Below are positions 1 to 7,698 of a DNA stretch of 34,547 nucleotides, one piece after another. This stretch comes from Rhodospirillaceae bacterium (lineage in GTDB: Bacteria; Pseudomonadota; Alphaproteobacteria; Rhodospirillales; Casp-alpha2). Position 1 is the first letter of the stretch, and each line of letters starts with the position of its first letter. The stretch is taken from contig NZRL01000191.1 in the NCBI GenBank assembly GCA_002696205.1, positions 1 through 34,547 of the forward strand, written 5' to 3'. The notes beneath the pieces were generated by a model that was given only the letters and a program-made list of their open reading frames with translations, was not told the origin of the DNA and made no database searches. Made by a program: the position numbers and the translations under genes.

Positions 1-314
1 CGGGGCTGCTGGCGCGCCTCGATTCCAAGGAAATGCTGATCACCGTCGATCGGGAAATCGACGCGATCCCTACCGCCTTGGAAGTCTTCCGCACGGAACG
101 GCCCGGGCCCCGTCAGGTCTCGGTCTCCTACCCGCCGTCGCGGGCGCATTCCGGCGAAATCATCGCCGCGATCCAGGACGCCGGATACAAGATCACCAAT
201 CTGACGACCAAGGAAGCCGACCTGGAAGAGGTCTTCCTGCGCCTGACGTCGTCGGACGCCGCGGACAGGGCCTCCTTGGACGCAGGCGGCAGCGTTCGCG
301 AGGCCGCTTCGTAA
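1..314 (+). CDS. ABC transporter ATP-binding protein, C-terminal part (partial)
   Basis: Only the last ~103 codons are present; the reading frame is open from base 3 and ends in TAA at 312-314. The end of the protein, LEEVFLRLT followed by a short polar tail, is the typical closing segment of ABC-2 type exporter ATPases (drug, lipid or polysaccharide export). The Walker and signature motifs lie outside the window, so the family call rests on this tail alone. The stop overlaps the start of the next gene (TAATG), so the two are translationally coupled and probably co-transcribed. The substrate cannot be inferred. Confidence 0.75.
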   Translation, partial: GLLARLDSKEMLITVDREIDAIPTALEVFRTERPGPRQVSVSYPPSRAHSGEIIAAIQDAGYKITNLTTKEADLEEVFLRLTSSDAADRASLDAGGSVREAAS

Positions 315-1342
315 TGCGCCGCCGCGCCGGGGAACGGCTCGGCGTCCTGGCGCTTTGTGGGTTGTTGCTTGCGGCCTGTGCCGTGCCGCTGACCTATCCG
401 TCGGGCCCGCGCACGGAACAGCCGCATTTCATGATGGACTGGTTCGTCGCGGCTGACGGCATCCGCATGACGACGCGCACCTGGGTGCCCGAGACCTCAA
501 AGCCCAAGGCGGTGATCGTCGCGTTACACGGTTTCAACGACTATTCCAATTTCTTCGACCCCCCGGGCACATGGCTGGCGGCGCGGGGGGTGCTGTCCTA
601 TGCCTACGACCAGCGCGGCTTCGGCGACGGGGCGCGCCGGGGCCTTTGGGCCGGGGCGGCGACCTATGCCCGCGATCTCACCGATTTCGTGGCCTTGGTG
701 CGCCGGACCCATCCAGGCCTGCCGGTCTATGTGCTGGGCGAAAGCATGGGCGGGGCCGTCGCCATGGTCGCGTCGACGGGGGCCGCCGGCAAGGCGCCCG
801 ACGCCGACGGCCTGATCCTGGCCGCCCCCGCCGTCTGGGGGCGGGCGGCCATGGCCTGGTATGAAAAGGGCGCCCTGTGGCTGACCGCCCATACCATTCC
901 GACCTTCCGCCTGACGGCCCAGGGCCTGAACATTCAACCGTCGGACAATATTGCCATGCTGCGCGCCCTCGGGCGTGACGACATGATCATCAAACGCACG
1001 CGTGCGGAAACCGTGCATGGGCTTGTCGACCTGATGGATCAGGCCCTGGCCTCTGCGCCGCGCCTGGAAGACAAAGCGTTGATCCTTTACGGCGAAAAGG
1101 ACGAAATCATCCCCGGCCAGCCAACCTTCGACATGGTCCGGCGATTGCCCGCCGATGCCCGGAGCCGTCAGACCTTTGCGCTTTACGCCGGCGGCTATCA
1201 CATGCTGCTGCGGGATCTCGACGCCGAAACGGTCTGGCGCGATATCCTGGCCTGGATCACGGACGCCGCGGCGCCATTGCCGTCCGAGGCGGACGATCGC
1301 GCGGCCCGAACATTGGCGGCAAAGCGCGATCCTGGGGAATAG
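314..1342 (+). CDS. Alpha/beta hydrolase, lysophospholipase-like lipoprotein
   Basis: A 342-residue serine hydrolase of the Hydrolase_4 / monoacylglycerol lipase type. The N-terminus has a basic start, a hydrophobic run and a lipobox LAAC with Cys22, so it should be a lipoprotein exported across the inner membrane. An HG oxyanion motif (LHGF, about 71-74) is followed by the nucleophile elbow GESMGG with Ser144. Asp263 (GEKDEIIP) and His296 (GGYHM) complete the expected triad. The likely role is hydrolysis of a lysophospholipid or monoacylglycerol in the envelope; the true substrate is unknown. The start codon overlaps the stop of the upstream ABC ATPase gene, which suggests a shared operon. 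Confidence 0.85.
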   Translation: MRRRAGERLGVLALCGLLLAACAVPLTYPSGPRTEQPHFMMDWFVAADGIRMTTRTWVPETSKPKAVIVALHGFNDYSNFFDPPGTWLAARGVLSYAYDQRGFGDGARRGLWAGAATYARDLTDFVALVRRTHPGLPVYVLGESMGGAVAMVASTGAAGKAPDADGLILAAPAVWGRAAMAWYEKGALWLTAHTIPTFRLTAQGLNIQPSDNIAMLRALGRDDMIIKRTRAETVHGLVDLMDQALASAPRLEDKALILYGEKDEIIPGQPTFDMVRRLPADARSRQTFALYAGGYHMLLRDLDAETVWRDILAWITDAAAPLPSEADDRAARTLAAKRDPGE

Positions 1343-1450
1343 TCCGCCTGCTTCGACGGTGATCGGTGAACGTATGCGTGCCAGGCCCGGAACGTTGTGT
1401 GTTGGAAATGGCAGCAGATGGCAGCGCCGCCGTAGCAAGCACAATCCTAT

Positions 1451-1636
1451 TTACTCGTCTTCAAAGAGTTCCTTGAGATAGCACTCGGGGTTTGCAAGGT
1501 AACCGCGCAGAACCTGGACATGTTGAATGCCGTCAAAGCTGATGGGTTCGATTGCCTGGCCATTGAATTCGAGAATGTCCGCGCCTGGATAGCTCATCAG
1601 GATCGGCGAATGGGTCGCCAGAAGCGCTCCCGCATA
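1451..1636 (-). pseudogene. 3' remnant of an AAA/ABC-type ATPase gene
   Basis: Read on the minus strand, about 61 codons end in TAA at 1451-1453. The peptide contains ATHSPILMSYPGADIL and ends in NPECYLKELFEDE. The ATHSP segment is the switch/H-loop that closes the ATPase core of the AAA_21/AAA_23 (RecF/SMC-like, overcoming-lysogenization-type) ATPases, and these proteins end about 50 residues further on, as here. Upstream, an in-frame TAG at 1637-1639 and then a foreign gene replace the rest of the ATPase, so Walker A and B are gone. No start codon with a ribosome site is visible. I read it as a gene tail left by a deletion or insertion rather than a functional small gene. Confidence 0.7.
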
Positions 1637-1649
1637 CTATCGTTCGGCG

Positions 1650-2582
1650 ATGAGAATGAGCCGAAAATGGCAAGTGCTGTTCCTGTCGCTCGCGGGGCTG
1701 ATCGCCGGGATCGGACAGGGAGAATGTGATGCGGTCTCGTCTCCCGTGGCGATGGACGGCGATCCGTCCGGTTGTGCCGCCTTCGTCGCCGAGGCGCGGC
1801 AACTGGCGGCACAAGGGGAGGCGGCCGGGCATTTGGCGCTTGGCAAGTACCGTCATTTCGGCACTTGCCTCCAGCCCGACCCGGAAGCCGCCCGGCGGCA
1901 TCTTCTTAAAGCGGCGGAATTGGGCCTGCTCTGTGCACCCGTGGTTCTCGAAACTTTGCGCGAGCCGACGGCCGGTGACGCGGAGATGGAGGCTTCCGAA
2001 GTTTTTCGCCAATGTGCGTTTTCGCTGACGATATTGTTCGACAAGAGCGAAGCGGAACGCATGCTTGGTGCCACCGTCAAGCCCGCGGACATTCCGAGAG
2101 GAATGAAACAGGCGCTGGACCGGATGTTCGACACGGTTCAGCATTCTCCCACCGATACGTTTGAGATCGCCAAGTCCTACGTGGGGCGTGGCAACCTGAC
2201 GGACTTGCGCCGTGCGGCCTTGTCCTGGCTGAAGACTTTGGCGCGCAGGGAATCGCCGATTCGCCCGCATGTTCAATACTACCTTGCCAAACTGTCCGCT
2301 GGTGAAGGCGGCGATCTGGTTAGTGAAGCCGATGGCCACATGTGGCTCGGCTTCGCGGCACGAGACGGCAGAGTGCCCGAGGCGCAAAGAGACTTCGCCC
2401 TGGCGGTGCGCCGGTCGTGGAATGACAAACAGGGCCAAATACGAGGCTACGCCTGGCTTCTCGTCGCCCGGCGCAACGGGTTGGACGTGTCGGCCGAGAT
2501 GCGCGACATGAGGATGGGCCTCGACGACGTGGACCTGGAGGCCGCCGAGGTCATCTCATCCGGCCTTGTTCATGGGAACTAG
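1650..2582 (+). CDS. Secreted Sel1-like repeat protein of unknown function
   Basis: A 310-residue protein with a basic start and a hydrophobic run (about residues 7-22), giving a probable Sec signal peptide; no lipobox is seen. The body holds helical repeat units resembling Sel1/TPR: a segment around residues 60-90 with the pattern ALGKYRHFG and HLLKAAELG, another around 175-200, and AADGHMWLG-like units toward the C-terminus. Such repeats usually mediate protein-protein contacts in the periplasm. The gene starts 14 bp from the broken end of the ATPase remnant and in the opposite direction, and its 3' end overlaps the next gene by 4 bp, tail to tail. No convincing Shine-Dalgarno site is present; ATG 1656 is an alternative start. 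Confidence 0.65.
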   Translation: MRMSRKWQVLFLSLAGLIAGIGQGECDAVSSPVAMDGDPSGCAAFVAEARQLAAQGEAAGHLALGKYRHFGTCLQPDPEAARRHLLKAAELGLLCAPVVLETLREPTAGDAEMEASEVFRQCAFSLTILFDKSEAERMLGATVKPADIPRGMKQALDRMFDTVQHSPTDTFEIAKSYVGRGNLTDLRRAALSWLKTLARRESPIRPHVQYYLAKLSAGEGGDLVSEADGHMWLGFAARDGRVPEAQRDFALAVRRSWNDKQGQIRGYAWLLVARRNGLDVSAEMRDMRMGLDDVDLEAAEVISSGLVHGN

Positions 2583-3277
2583 CCCTGTGCCGCGCGACAG
2601 CGCGAAAGCTGGGCCTCGAGGCTCTGCATCTGTGCGTCCATCTCGGTTCTCCTTTTAGATTCCGAACTAATGATGAAGGCTAACGCCTCGGCTTTTTGGC
2701 GAAGAAGGTTCACTTGCGTCTGCAGCTTTTGCAACTGAATCAGCGTGAGACCCGAACTAGCTCCCCCCACGATCGCGCCAACGGGGCCGCCCGAGGAAAG
2801 AGCGGCGATATCCTGTGAGACCGAGGGCACGGCGGCCAACTTGGCGATCTCCAATTCCGTCTGGGCAGGTCGAAGTTCTTCAAGGACAGCGGCGCGTTCG
2901 TTTTCCTTTTCGCGGATGAGGTGCGTCACCTCGCGCAGAGAATTCGAAAGGTTCTCGATCTGGCTTTCCAGTGCGGCGCACCGTTGGTCTTCGGGTCTTT
3001 TTTTCTCCTCGTTGTTGGCGTTTCGGGCTAAGACCTGGCCGAGCTTGGTCGCCGTCTCGCCGTCTTGTTTCATGATGCCATCTTGCTTAAGGCCGTGGCG
3101 TGCCTGGAACTTCTCGATCCCTTTGAACAAGGGTTCATCGGGAAATTCCGTCATCCCATAGGAAGGCGTTTCGAATAGGCCGATCTTCTGCAGGGCTTTC
3201 TTGGTGCGAAGGGTGTCGTCCAGGTCCGCGTTGTAGTCGCGGCCTAGGGTGGCGTTCAGTTTGAAGGGGGAAATCAC
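2579..3277 (-). CDS. Coiled-coil protein with peptidoglycan-binding-like domain
   Basis: I place the start at GTG 3277 because AGGAG sits 7 bases upstream of it; the open frame continues further upstream but without a ribosome site. The 232-residue product begins with a segment resembling PG_binding_1 (about residues 15-80: FKGIEKFQARHGLKQDGIMKQDG), a fold often found in cell-wall or secreted proteins. It is followed by a charged coiled coil (about 95-145), a short glycine-rich apolar patch (GGPVGAIVGGASSG, about 160-175), and a second coiled coil to the end. No signal peptide is seen. The two coiled coils around a glycine hinge suggest an elongated or oligomeric protein. It converges on the Sel1-like gene with a 4-bp overlap. 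Function unknown. Confidence 0.65.
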   Translation of the reverse strand: MISPFKLNATLGRDYNADLDDTLRTKKALQKIGLFETPSYGMTEFPDEPLFKGIEKFQARHGLKQDGIMKQDGETATKLGQVLARNANNEEKKRPEDQRCAALESQIENLSNSLREVTHLIREKENERAAVLEELRPAQTELEIAKLAAVPSVSQDIAALSSGGPVGAIVGGASSGLTLIQLQKLQTQVNLLRQKAEALAFIISSESKRRTEMDAQMQSLEAQLSRCRAAQG

Positions 3278-3660
3278 GTTCCGTCTCCTTGCGAAATGAT
3301 GGGGCGCATTTCGACGGGACGAAGCGGTTTGCCTGACGCTGTTCGGAACGCGCGCGAATTCCGTGTCGGACGGCATGAATGCCGTTCGGACGGGGGTTCA
3401 TTGCGGGTTTTCGCAAGCGTTGTCCGCTGGTTTGCGCCGATGCCTTAGGTTGTCCGAACAGTCAGAAAGGGTCGGGCCTGGGCGGCGCGGCGGCGGGCGC
3501 ACCGGAAACCGAGCTGCGGGCAATATATGTTGATTGACCTATTATAGGATAAATTACCTATTACAAAAAGTCAATCAAGATAATCAGTTCCATCGGCAAA
3601 ATCGGGCGTCGATCAAAGCCTTGCCTTAACAGGTTGCAAAGCGTACGTTTCCGCCGCGCT
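3278..3660. other. Intergenic region upstream of tRNA-Arg, AT-rich in the middle
   Basis: This 380-bp stretch has no open frame with a ribosome site. It should hold the promoter of the leftward coiled-coil gene and of the tRNA. Bases 3520-3600 are strikingly AT-rich against the surrounding GC-rich sequence and contain the inverted repeat listed separately. No other structure is seen. Confidence 0.6.
3530..3578. repeat. 9-bp inverted repeat with internal direct repeat
   Basis: TTGATTGAC at 3530-3538 is matched by its exact complement GTCAATCAA at 3570-3578, enclosing 31 AT-rich bases. Within this, ACCTATTA occurs twice, at 3537-3544 and 3556-3563. The arrangement could be an operator, or part of an old attachment or recombination site next to the tRNA; the sequence does not decide between these. 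Confidence 0.55.
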
Positions 3661-3737
<77 letters not shown>

Positions 3738-3803
3738 TTTTTCACCTGATTAAGATGGTTTGCTTGCTTTCGCCCGGTCCCGGCGGAAAGCCTTGGCGTT
3801 CTG

Positions 3804-3833
3804 TGATCTGAAACCGAATGGCCTTCGTACATA
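3804..3833 (+). promoter_or_regulatory. Candidate RpoE (ECF11) promoter for the DUF6134-SDR operon
   Basis: TGATCT at 3804-3809 and TACATA at 3828-3833 are separated by 18 bases and lie about 48 bases before the GTG start of the next gene. The -35 box is one base away from TGATCC, the -35 element known for Rhodobacter RpoE promoters and seen twice in the sigma factor's own intergenic region in this window. The spacing matches those elements within one base. Confidence 0.5.
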
Positions 3834-3880
3834 GGTCAAACAGTCACAGATAGAGGCGGTTTCTTGTCGCCGGATCAGAC

Positions 3881-4591
3881 GTGCGCGCCCTTGTTTTATT
3901 CACTCTTGTTCTTTTGACCGCGATTGCTGTCCGCGAACCGGCGGCTTCCGGTCCCGGGGGGCTTGCGGGCTTGTCCGGGCCGGGCACCACGGCCGTCGCC
4001 GGGGACGAAATCCTGTTCGACGTGCGCCGCGAAGGAAAACATGTCGGTTTCCATCGCGTCCGATTCGATCGCGCCGCCGACGGATTGATCGTCAATACGG
4101 AGTTCCAGATCGAAATCTCGTTTCTCGGCTTGACCGTATATCGATATCGCTACGATTCCCGCGCCGTCTGGAAAGGCGGTGACCTTGACTATATTCGGGC
4201 GACCGTGAATGACGACGGGGCGACGTCCGAAGTCCAGGGGCGTCGGGTCGCCGACCGCTTCCTGATCCGGGCGGGGGATGACGCCTATGACACCGCCGCG
4301 CCGGTCTTTCCGACCAATCATTGGAACCCGGGCGTTCTCGGTCAGGGGCGCGTTCTGAATACGCTGACCGGCCGGATCAACGACGTTCGCATCGAGGCCC
4401 AAGGGCAAGAGCAGGTGGCGACGGAACAGGGTGACATTTCCGCAACGCGATATGCCTACACAGGCGATCTCGAGACCGAGGTCTGGTACGACGCGGACGG
4501 CCGGTGGGTGAAAATGCGGTTCAAGGGGCGCGACGGTTCCACCCTGGAATATGAATGCCGTCGATGCCTGGGCGGCGGTACGGCATCGTGA
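3881..4591 (+). CDS. DUF6134 family exported protein
   Basis: A 236-residue protein starting at GTG. A hydrophobic N-terminus (about residues 3-17) looks like a signal peptide or anchor. The mature part is beta-rich with alternating polar and apolar residues (DEILFDVRREGKHVGFHRVRF, about 42-62), as in DUF6134 and the related DUF3108 proteins, which are thought to adopt an envelope lipid-binding-like beta fold. A Cys pair occurs at the C-terminus (ECRRCLGG). It is the first gene of a three-gene operon: its stop overlaps the SDR start (TGATG). The upstream TGATCT-N18-TACATA element suggests control by the neighbouring RpoE. Function unknown; a role in lipid handling is inference from context. 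Confidence 0.75.
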   Translation: MRALVLFTLVLLTAIAVREPAASGPGGLAGLSGPGTTAVAGDEILFDVRREGKHVGFHRVRFDRAADGLIVNTEFQIEISFLGLTVYRYRYDSRAVWKGGDLDYIRATVNDDGATSEVQGRRVADRFLIRAGDDAYDTAAPVFPTNHWNPGVLGQGRVLNTLTGRINDVRIEAQGQEQVATEQGDISATRYAYTGDLETEVWYDADGRWVKMRFKGRDGSTLEYECRRCLGGGTAS

Positions 4592-5355
4592 TGAACGGCC
4601 GAGATCAAACGAAAGTCGCCTGGATCACGGGTGCGGGCAAAGGTATCGGCCGGGCCTTGGCCCTGCGCCTGGCGGAGGACGGCTGGACCGTCGCGGCCAG
4701 CGCGCGCACGGAAAAAGATCTCGTGTCCCTGGAACAGGCGGCGCCCGGCGGGCGCATCGTCGGGTTCCCGCTGGACATCACCGACGCCGGGCGCGCCGAC
4801 GTCATGGTCGAGGTGATCGAAAACAGATTAGGTCCGCTGGACCTGGTCGTATTGAACGCCGGGACGCACAAGCCGACCCCGGCGGAGGGATTCTCGGCGA
4901 CCGAGGCCCGCGGCGTGATCGAGACGAACCTGACCGGCACGGTCAATTGCCTGACACCGGTCATGGCGCGTTTCATGGACCGCGGCGCGGGCCAAATCGC
5001 CGTCGTCGCCTCGCTCGCCGGGTATCGGGGATTGCCGTCCGCGGCCGCCTACGGTGCGTCGAAGGCCGGGCTGATCAACATGTGCGAGGCGCTTCGCCCC
5101 GAACTGGCAGCCGCCGGCGTGGACTTGCGGCTGATCAATCCGGGTTTCGTGAAGACGCCGTTGACCGACCTCAACGATTTTCCCATGCCGTTCCTGATCG
5201 AGGTCGATGTCGCCGTCGATCGCATCGTCGCGGGTCTGGAGGGAGACGGATTTGAGATCGCATTCCCCCGGCGGTTCGCGGCCTTGATGAAAATCCTGCG
5301 CCTGTTGCCCGACCGCTTGTTCTTCACCGTCACGCGGCGCATGCTTCGCCAATGA
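4591..5355 (+). CDS. Short-chain dehydrogenase/reductase
   Basis: A 254-residue classical SDR. The Rossmann motif TGAGKGIG is at 13-20, NAG at 89-91, and the catalytic Ser141, Tyr154 and Lys158 (YGASK) are all present, so it should be an active NAD(P)-dependent oxidoreductase. I chose ATG 4591, which overlaps the upstream stop; an ATG 36 bases earlier lies inside the previous gene. The next gene starts within its stop codon (ATGA). SDRs of this type accompany ECF11 sigma factor loci, including the RpoE regulon of Rhodobacter sphaeroides, where their substrate is not established. A lipid or fatty aldehyde substrate is plausible here but is inference. Confidence 0.88.
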   Translation: MNGRDQTKVAWITGAGKGIGRALALRLAEDGWTVAASARTEKDLVSLEQAAPGGRIVGFPLDITDAGRADVMVEVIENRLGPLDLVVLNAGTHKPTPAEGFSATEARGVIETNLTGTVNCLTPVMARFMDRGAGQIAVVASLAGYRGLPSAAAYGASKAGLINMCEALRPELAAAGVDLRLINPGFVKTPLTDLNDFPMPFLIEVDVAVDRIVAGLEGDGFEIAFPRRFAALMKILRLLPDRLFFTVTRRMLRQ

Positions 5356-5783
5356 ACGCCGATTTGACCGACGCCGCAAACCGTTACCGCCGATTTCTGG
5401 AAACCCTGACGCCGGAGACGCTGGATCGTTTGCCCGACTACGTTGCGGAGGATGTTCGTTTCAAGGATCCGTTCAACGACGTGCGCGGCGCCGATGCGAT
5501 GCAGCGGGTTTTCCGGCATATGTTCGAGAACGTCGGCGACATCCGTTTCGCCGTTCACCATATGGCGTTGGACGGCGGTACCTGTTTCATGGATTGGCGG
5601 TTCGAAGGCCGTCTCGGCGGACGGGACTGGTCGTTCGACGGCGCCAGCGTCATCACCCTGGATGCGGAGGGCAGGGTCGCCGCCCATATCGACCATTGGG
5701 ATGCCGGGTCGGCGTTCTATGAACGCCTGCCCGTCATCGGTTGGCTGCTTGCGCGGATTCGTGGACGGCTAGCCATTCGCTGA
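5352..5783 (+). CDS. SnoaL-like / nuclear transport factor 2 family protein
   Basis: A 143-residue protein of the NTF2-like fold (SnoaL_2 type). It has an N-terminal helix (RYRRFLETLTPETLDRL), the FKDPFNDVRG segment and a beta-strand core ending in HIDHWDAG, a typical closing motif of small isomerase-like family members. This fold makes a one-domain pocket used for hydrophobic ligands or small enzymatic steps. It overlaps the SDR gene by 4 bp and converges on the DUF3833 gene with about 50 bp of overlapping coding sequence, so the two operons meet without an intergenic terminator. Substrate unknown. Confidence 0.8.
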   Translation: MNADLTDAANRYRRFLETLTPETLDRLPDYVAEDVRFKDPFNDVRGADAMQRVFRHMFENVGDIRFAVHHMALDGGTCFMDWRFEGRLGGRDWSFDGASVITLDAEGRVAAHIDHWDAGSAFYERLPVIGWLLARIRGRLAIR

Positions 5784-6339
5784 GAACCTCGCCCGACATC
5801 TGCAGGTCTTTCTCCGGTTTCATGAAGGCGAGGGTAACGGAGCCGATCTCGATGCCGAACTTGCTGACCTTGGCCCGGTTCATCAACACGTTCGTCGGCT
5901 GCAGGAACATCCAATCGTCGAAATGGACCCGCAGGGTTCCGTCGCCGATTTTCAAATTCATGTCGTAGCGCCAGTTCAGGGCATTGCCGTAGGCTTCGCC
6001 GGTTGCCTTGCCGACCACGTCGTCGGCCTGGCCTTCGTACCGGTGGTCGCCCGTCTTGCGGATCGTCCAGACACGGCGGTCCGTCTCGCCATCGGCATAG
6101 TTGAACCGTTCATCCAGAACCAACGTTTCGCCGTCCCAGGTTCCGGTAATCTCAACCGTGAACTGGCGGCGCAGGGTGCCGAACCGGTCCTCGAATATGC
6201 CCCAGGCCCGGGTCGTGCCCTGGAAATATTCCTCGATCCGCAGTACCGGCGTTTGATCCTTGAAATCTATCGGTTTCATGTCGGTGCATCCGCTGATGAT
6301 CAGGAGAGCCAGCAAAGCGGCGGTCAGACGTCCGGCCAT
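5734..6339 (-). CDS. DUF3833 family lipoprotein
   Basis: A 201-residue protein with a clear lipoprotein signal: a hydrophobic run and ISGC with Cys18. The mature part begins with an FKDQTP..L.IEEYFQG segment and contains RQFTVEITGTWDG and DDWMFL, matching the DUF3833 family. These beta-rich lipoproteins are widespread in proteobacteria and often lie beside cyclopropane synthase, DUF1365 and flavin oxidase genes, as here. The gene is the last of a five-gene minus-strand operon, 15 bases after the MFS gene. Position in the operon suggests a part in handling modified phospholipids at the envelope; there is no direct evidence. Confidence 0.85.
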   Translation of the reverse strand: MAGRLTAALLALLIISGCTDMKPIDFKDQTPVLRIEEYFQGTTRAWGIFEDRFGTLRRQFTVEITGTWDGETLVLDERFNYADGETDRRVWTIRKTGDHRYEGQADDVVGKATGEAYGNALNWRYDMNLKIGDGTLRVHFDDWMFLQPTNVLMNRAKVSKFGIEIGSVTLAFMKPEKDLQMSGEVLSEWLAVHESAQAANR

Positions 6340-6354
6340 GGTCGGGGCTCCCGG

Positions 6355-7698
6355 TTATGCATGGCGGTCCAGCCGGCGGCGGATTCCGCGTTGCCGCGCC
6401 GCCGTCAGGGGGAACCGCCACATGGTTCCAATTGCGATTGCTTTAATTACGACGGGAACGACCGCGTAGATCACCGTCAGGGCCCAAATTCCGGCCGGGT
6501 CCGGCGTGTCCGGGTCGAAGCCGAGCGCCGTCACCCCGGGCAGGGCCATGCCGACGGCGGCGGCCAGGGCGAATTTCGTGCTCATGCCCCAGAACGCGAA
6601 TTGAAGGCCGGCATGATCCTCGCCCGACCGCACCCGGCCATAGTCGACCACGTCGGCCTGGATCGACGGCGGCAGGGCTAGGTCGGCCCCCAGCGCCGCC
6701 CCCGTCACCACGCAGACCACGGCAAAGGCGATGAACGCGCCCGGCGGCAGCATCGGCACGACGGCGAAGGCGAGGCAGGCCGCCGTCATGGCCAGGCACC
6801 AGACCCGATGCTTGTCCATGTGCCGGACGAAGCGCGGCCACAAGGGGATGGCCAGCACGGCCGCCAGGAAATAGATCAGAATGAACATCGCGCGATCATC
6901 TTCGCCCGCACCCAGGCCATGCTGCAGGTAGATCATGAACAATGCCGCCGGAATACCGTTGGCCAGGCCGTTGACGAACCAGGCAAAGAGCAACCGGAGG
7001 AAAGGCTTGTTGGCGGCCAGGCTGCGAAGGGCGACGCGCACCGACGCCCTGTCTTCGCCGTCGCGGCGAACGGGCGGCCGCGGCGGTTCCGGGACGACGC
7101 GAAGCAGGATCGGGATCAATGCAACGCCCCCCAGCAGCGCGACCCAAACGATCGCCGCCAGGGCGTCCCGTTCGCTTTGTCCGCGATCGACCAATGCGGC
7201 GGTCAGGACCGCCGCGCCGACGATCCCGGCCAGGCCCAGACCTTCGCGCCACGCGGTAATGCGCGACCGTTCCTGGTAATCGCCGGAAAGCTCCGCCCCC
7301 CAGGTCAGGTAGGGCACGGCGACCATGGTCCAGCCGCCGTAAAGAAGGACCGACCAGATCAGCAGATAGGAAACGCCGGCCCCATCGGGCGGCATCAGGA
7401 CACGCCACAATCCCAGCCCGGCGACCACGGCGCCGACCGCGATCCACGGCTTGCGCCGGCATCCCGCAATTCGTGTTCGGTCGCTTAAGCTGCCGACCAA
7501 GGGATCGGTTACCGTGTCGAACAGGCGTGCCACCAACAAAGCCCAGCCGACAACGGCCAAGCCCAGGCCCAGTTCCAGGCCATAGAGTGCCGGAAGGTGA
7601 ATATAGACCGGCACCGTCGGCAGCGAGACGACGGCGGCGGGCGCGGCATAGGCGAGAAGGACCGGCCGTGGGATCGTCCGGGCGGCGCCGTCGGTCAT
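6355..7698 (-). CDS. MFS transporter, GPH (MelB-like) family
   Basis: A 447-residue membrane protein with about 12 predicted apolar segments. The loop DTVTDPLVGSLSDRTR after the second segment is the signature of the glycoside-pentoside-hexuronide:cation symporter family. The start ATG at 7698 overlaps the stop of the cyclopropane-synthase gene (ATGA); the longer open frame upstream lies inside that gene and is ignored. Although the family is named for sugars, a member sits in the same gene set in Rhodobacter RpoE regulons, and here it is wholly embedded in lipid-modifying genes. A lipid or lipid-precursor substrate, perhaps as a flippase like the related MFSD2A family, is a reasonable guess but only that. 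Confidence 0.85.
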   Translation of the reverse strand: MTDGAARTIPRPVLLAYAAPAAVVSLPTVPVYIHLPALYGLELGLGLAVVGWALLVARLFDTVTDPLVGSLSDRTRIAGCRRKPWIAVGAVVAGLGLWRVLMPPDGAGVSYLLIWSVLLYGGWTMVAVPYLTWGAELSGDYQERSRITAWREGLGLAGIVGAAVLTAALVDRGQSERDALAAIVWVALLGGVALIPILLRVVPEPPRPPVRRDGEDRASVRVALRSLAANKPFLRLLFAWFVNGLANGIPAALFMIYLQHGLGAGEDDRAMFILIYFLAAVLAIPLWPRFVRHMDKHRVWCLAMTAACLAFAVVPMLPPGAFIAFAVVCVVTGAALGADLALPPSIQADVVDYGRVRSGEDHAGLQFAFWGMSTKFALAAAVGMALPGVTALGFDPDTPDPAGIWALTVIYAVVPVVIKAIAIGTMWRFPLTAARQRGIRRRLDRHA

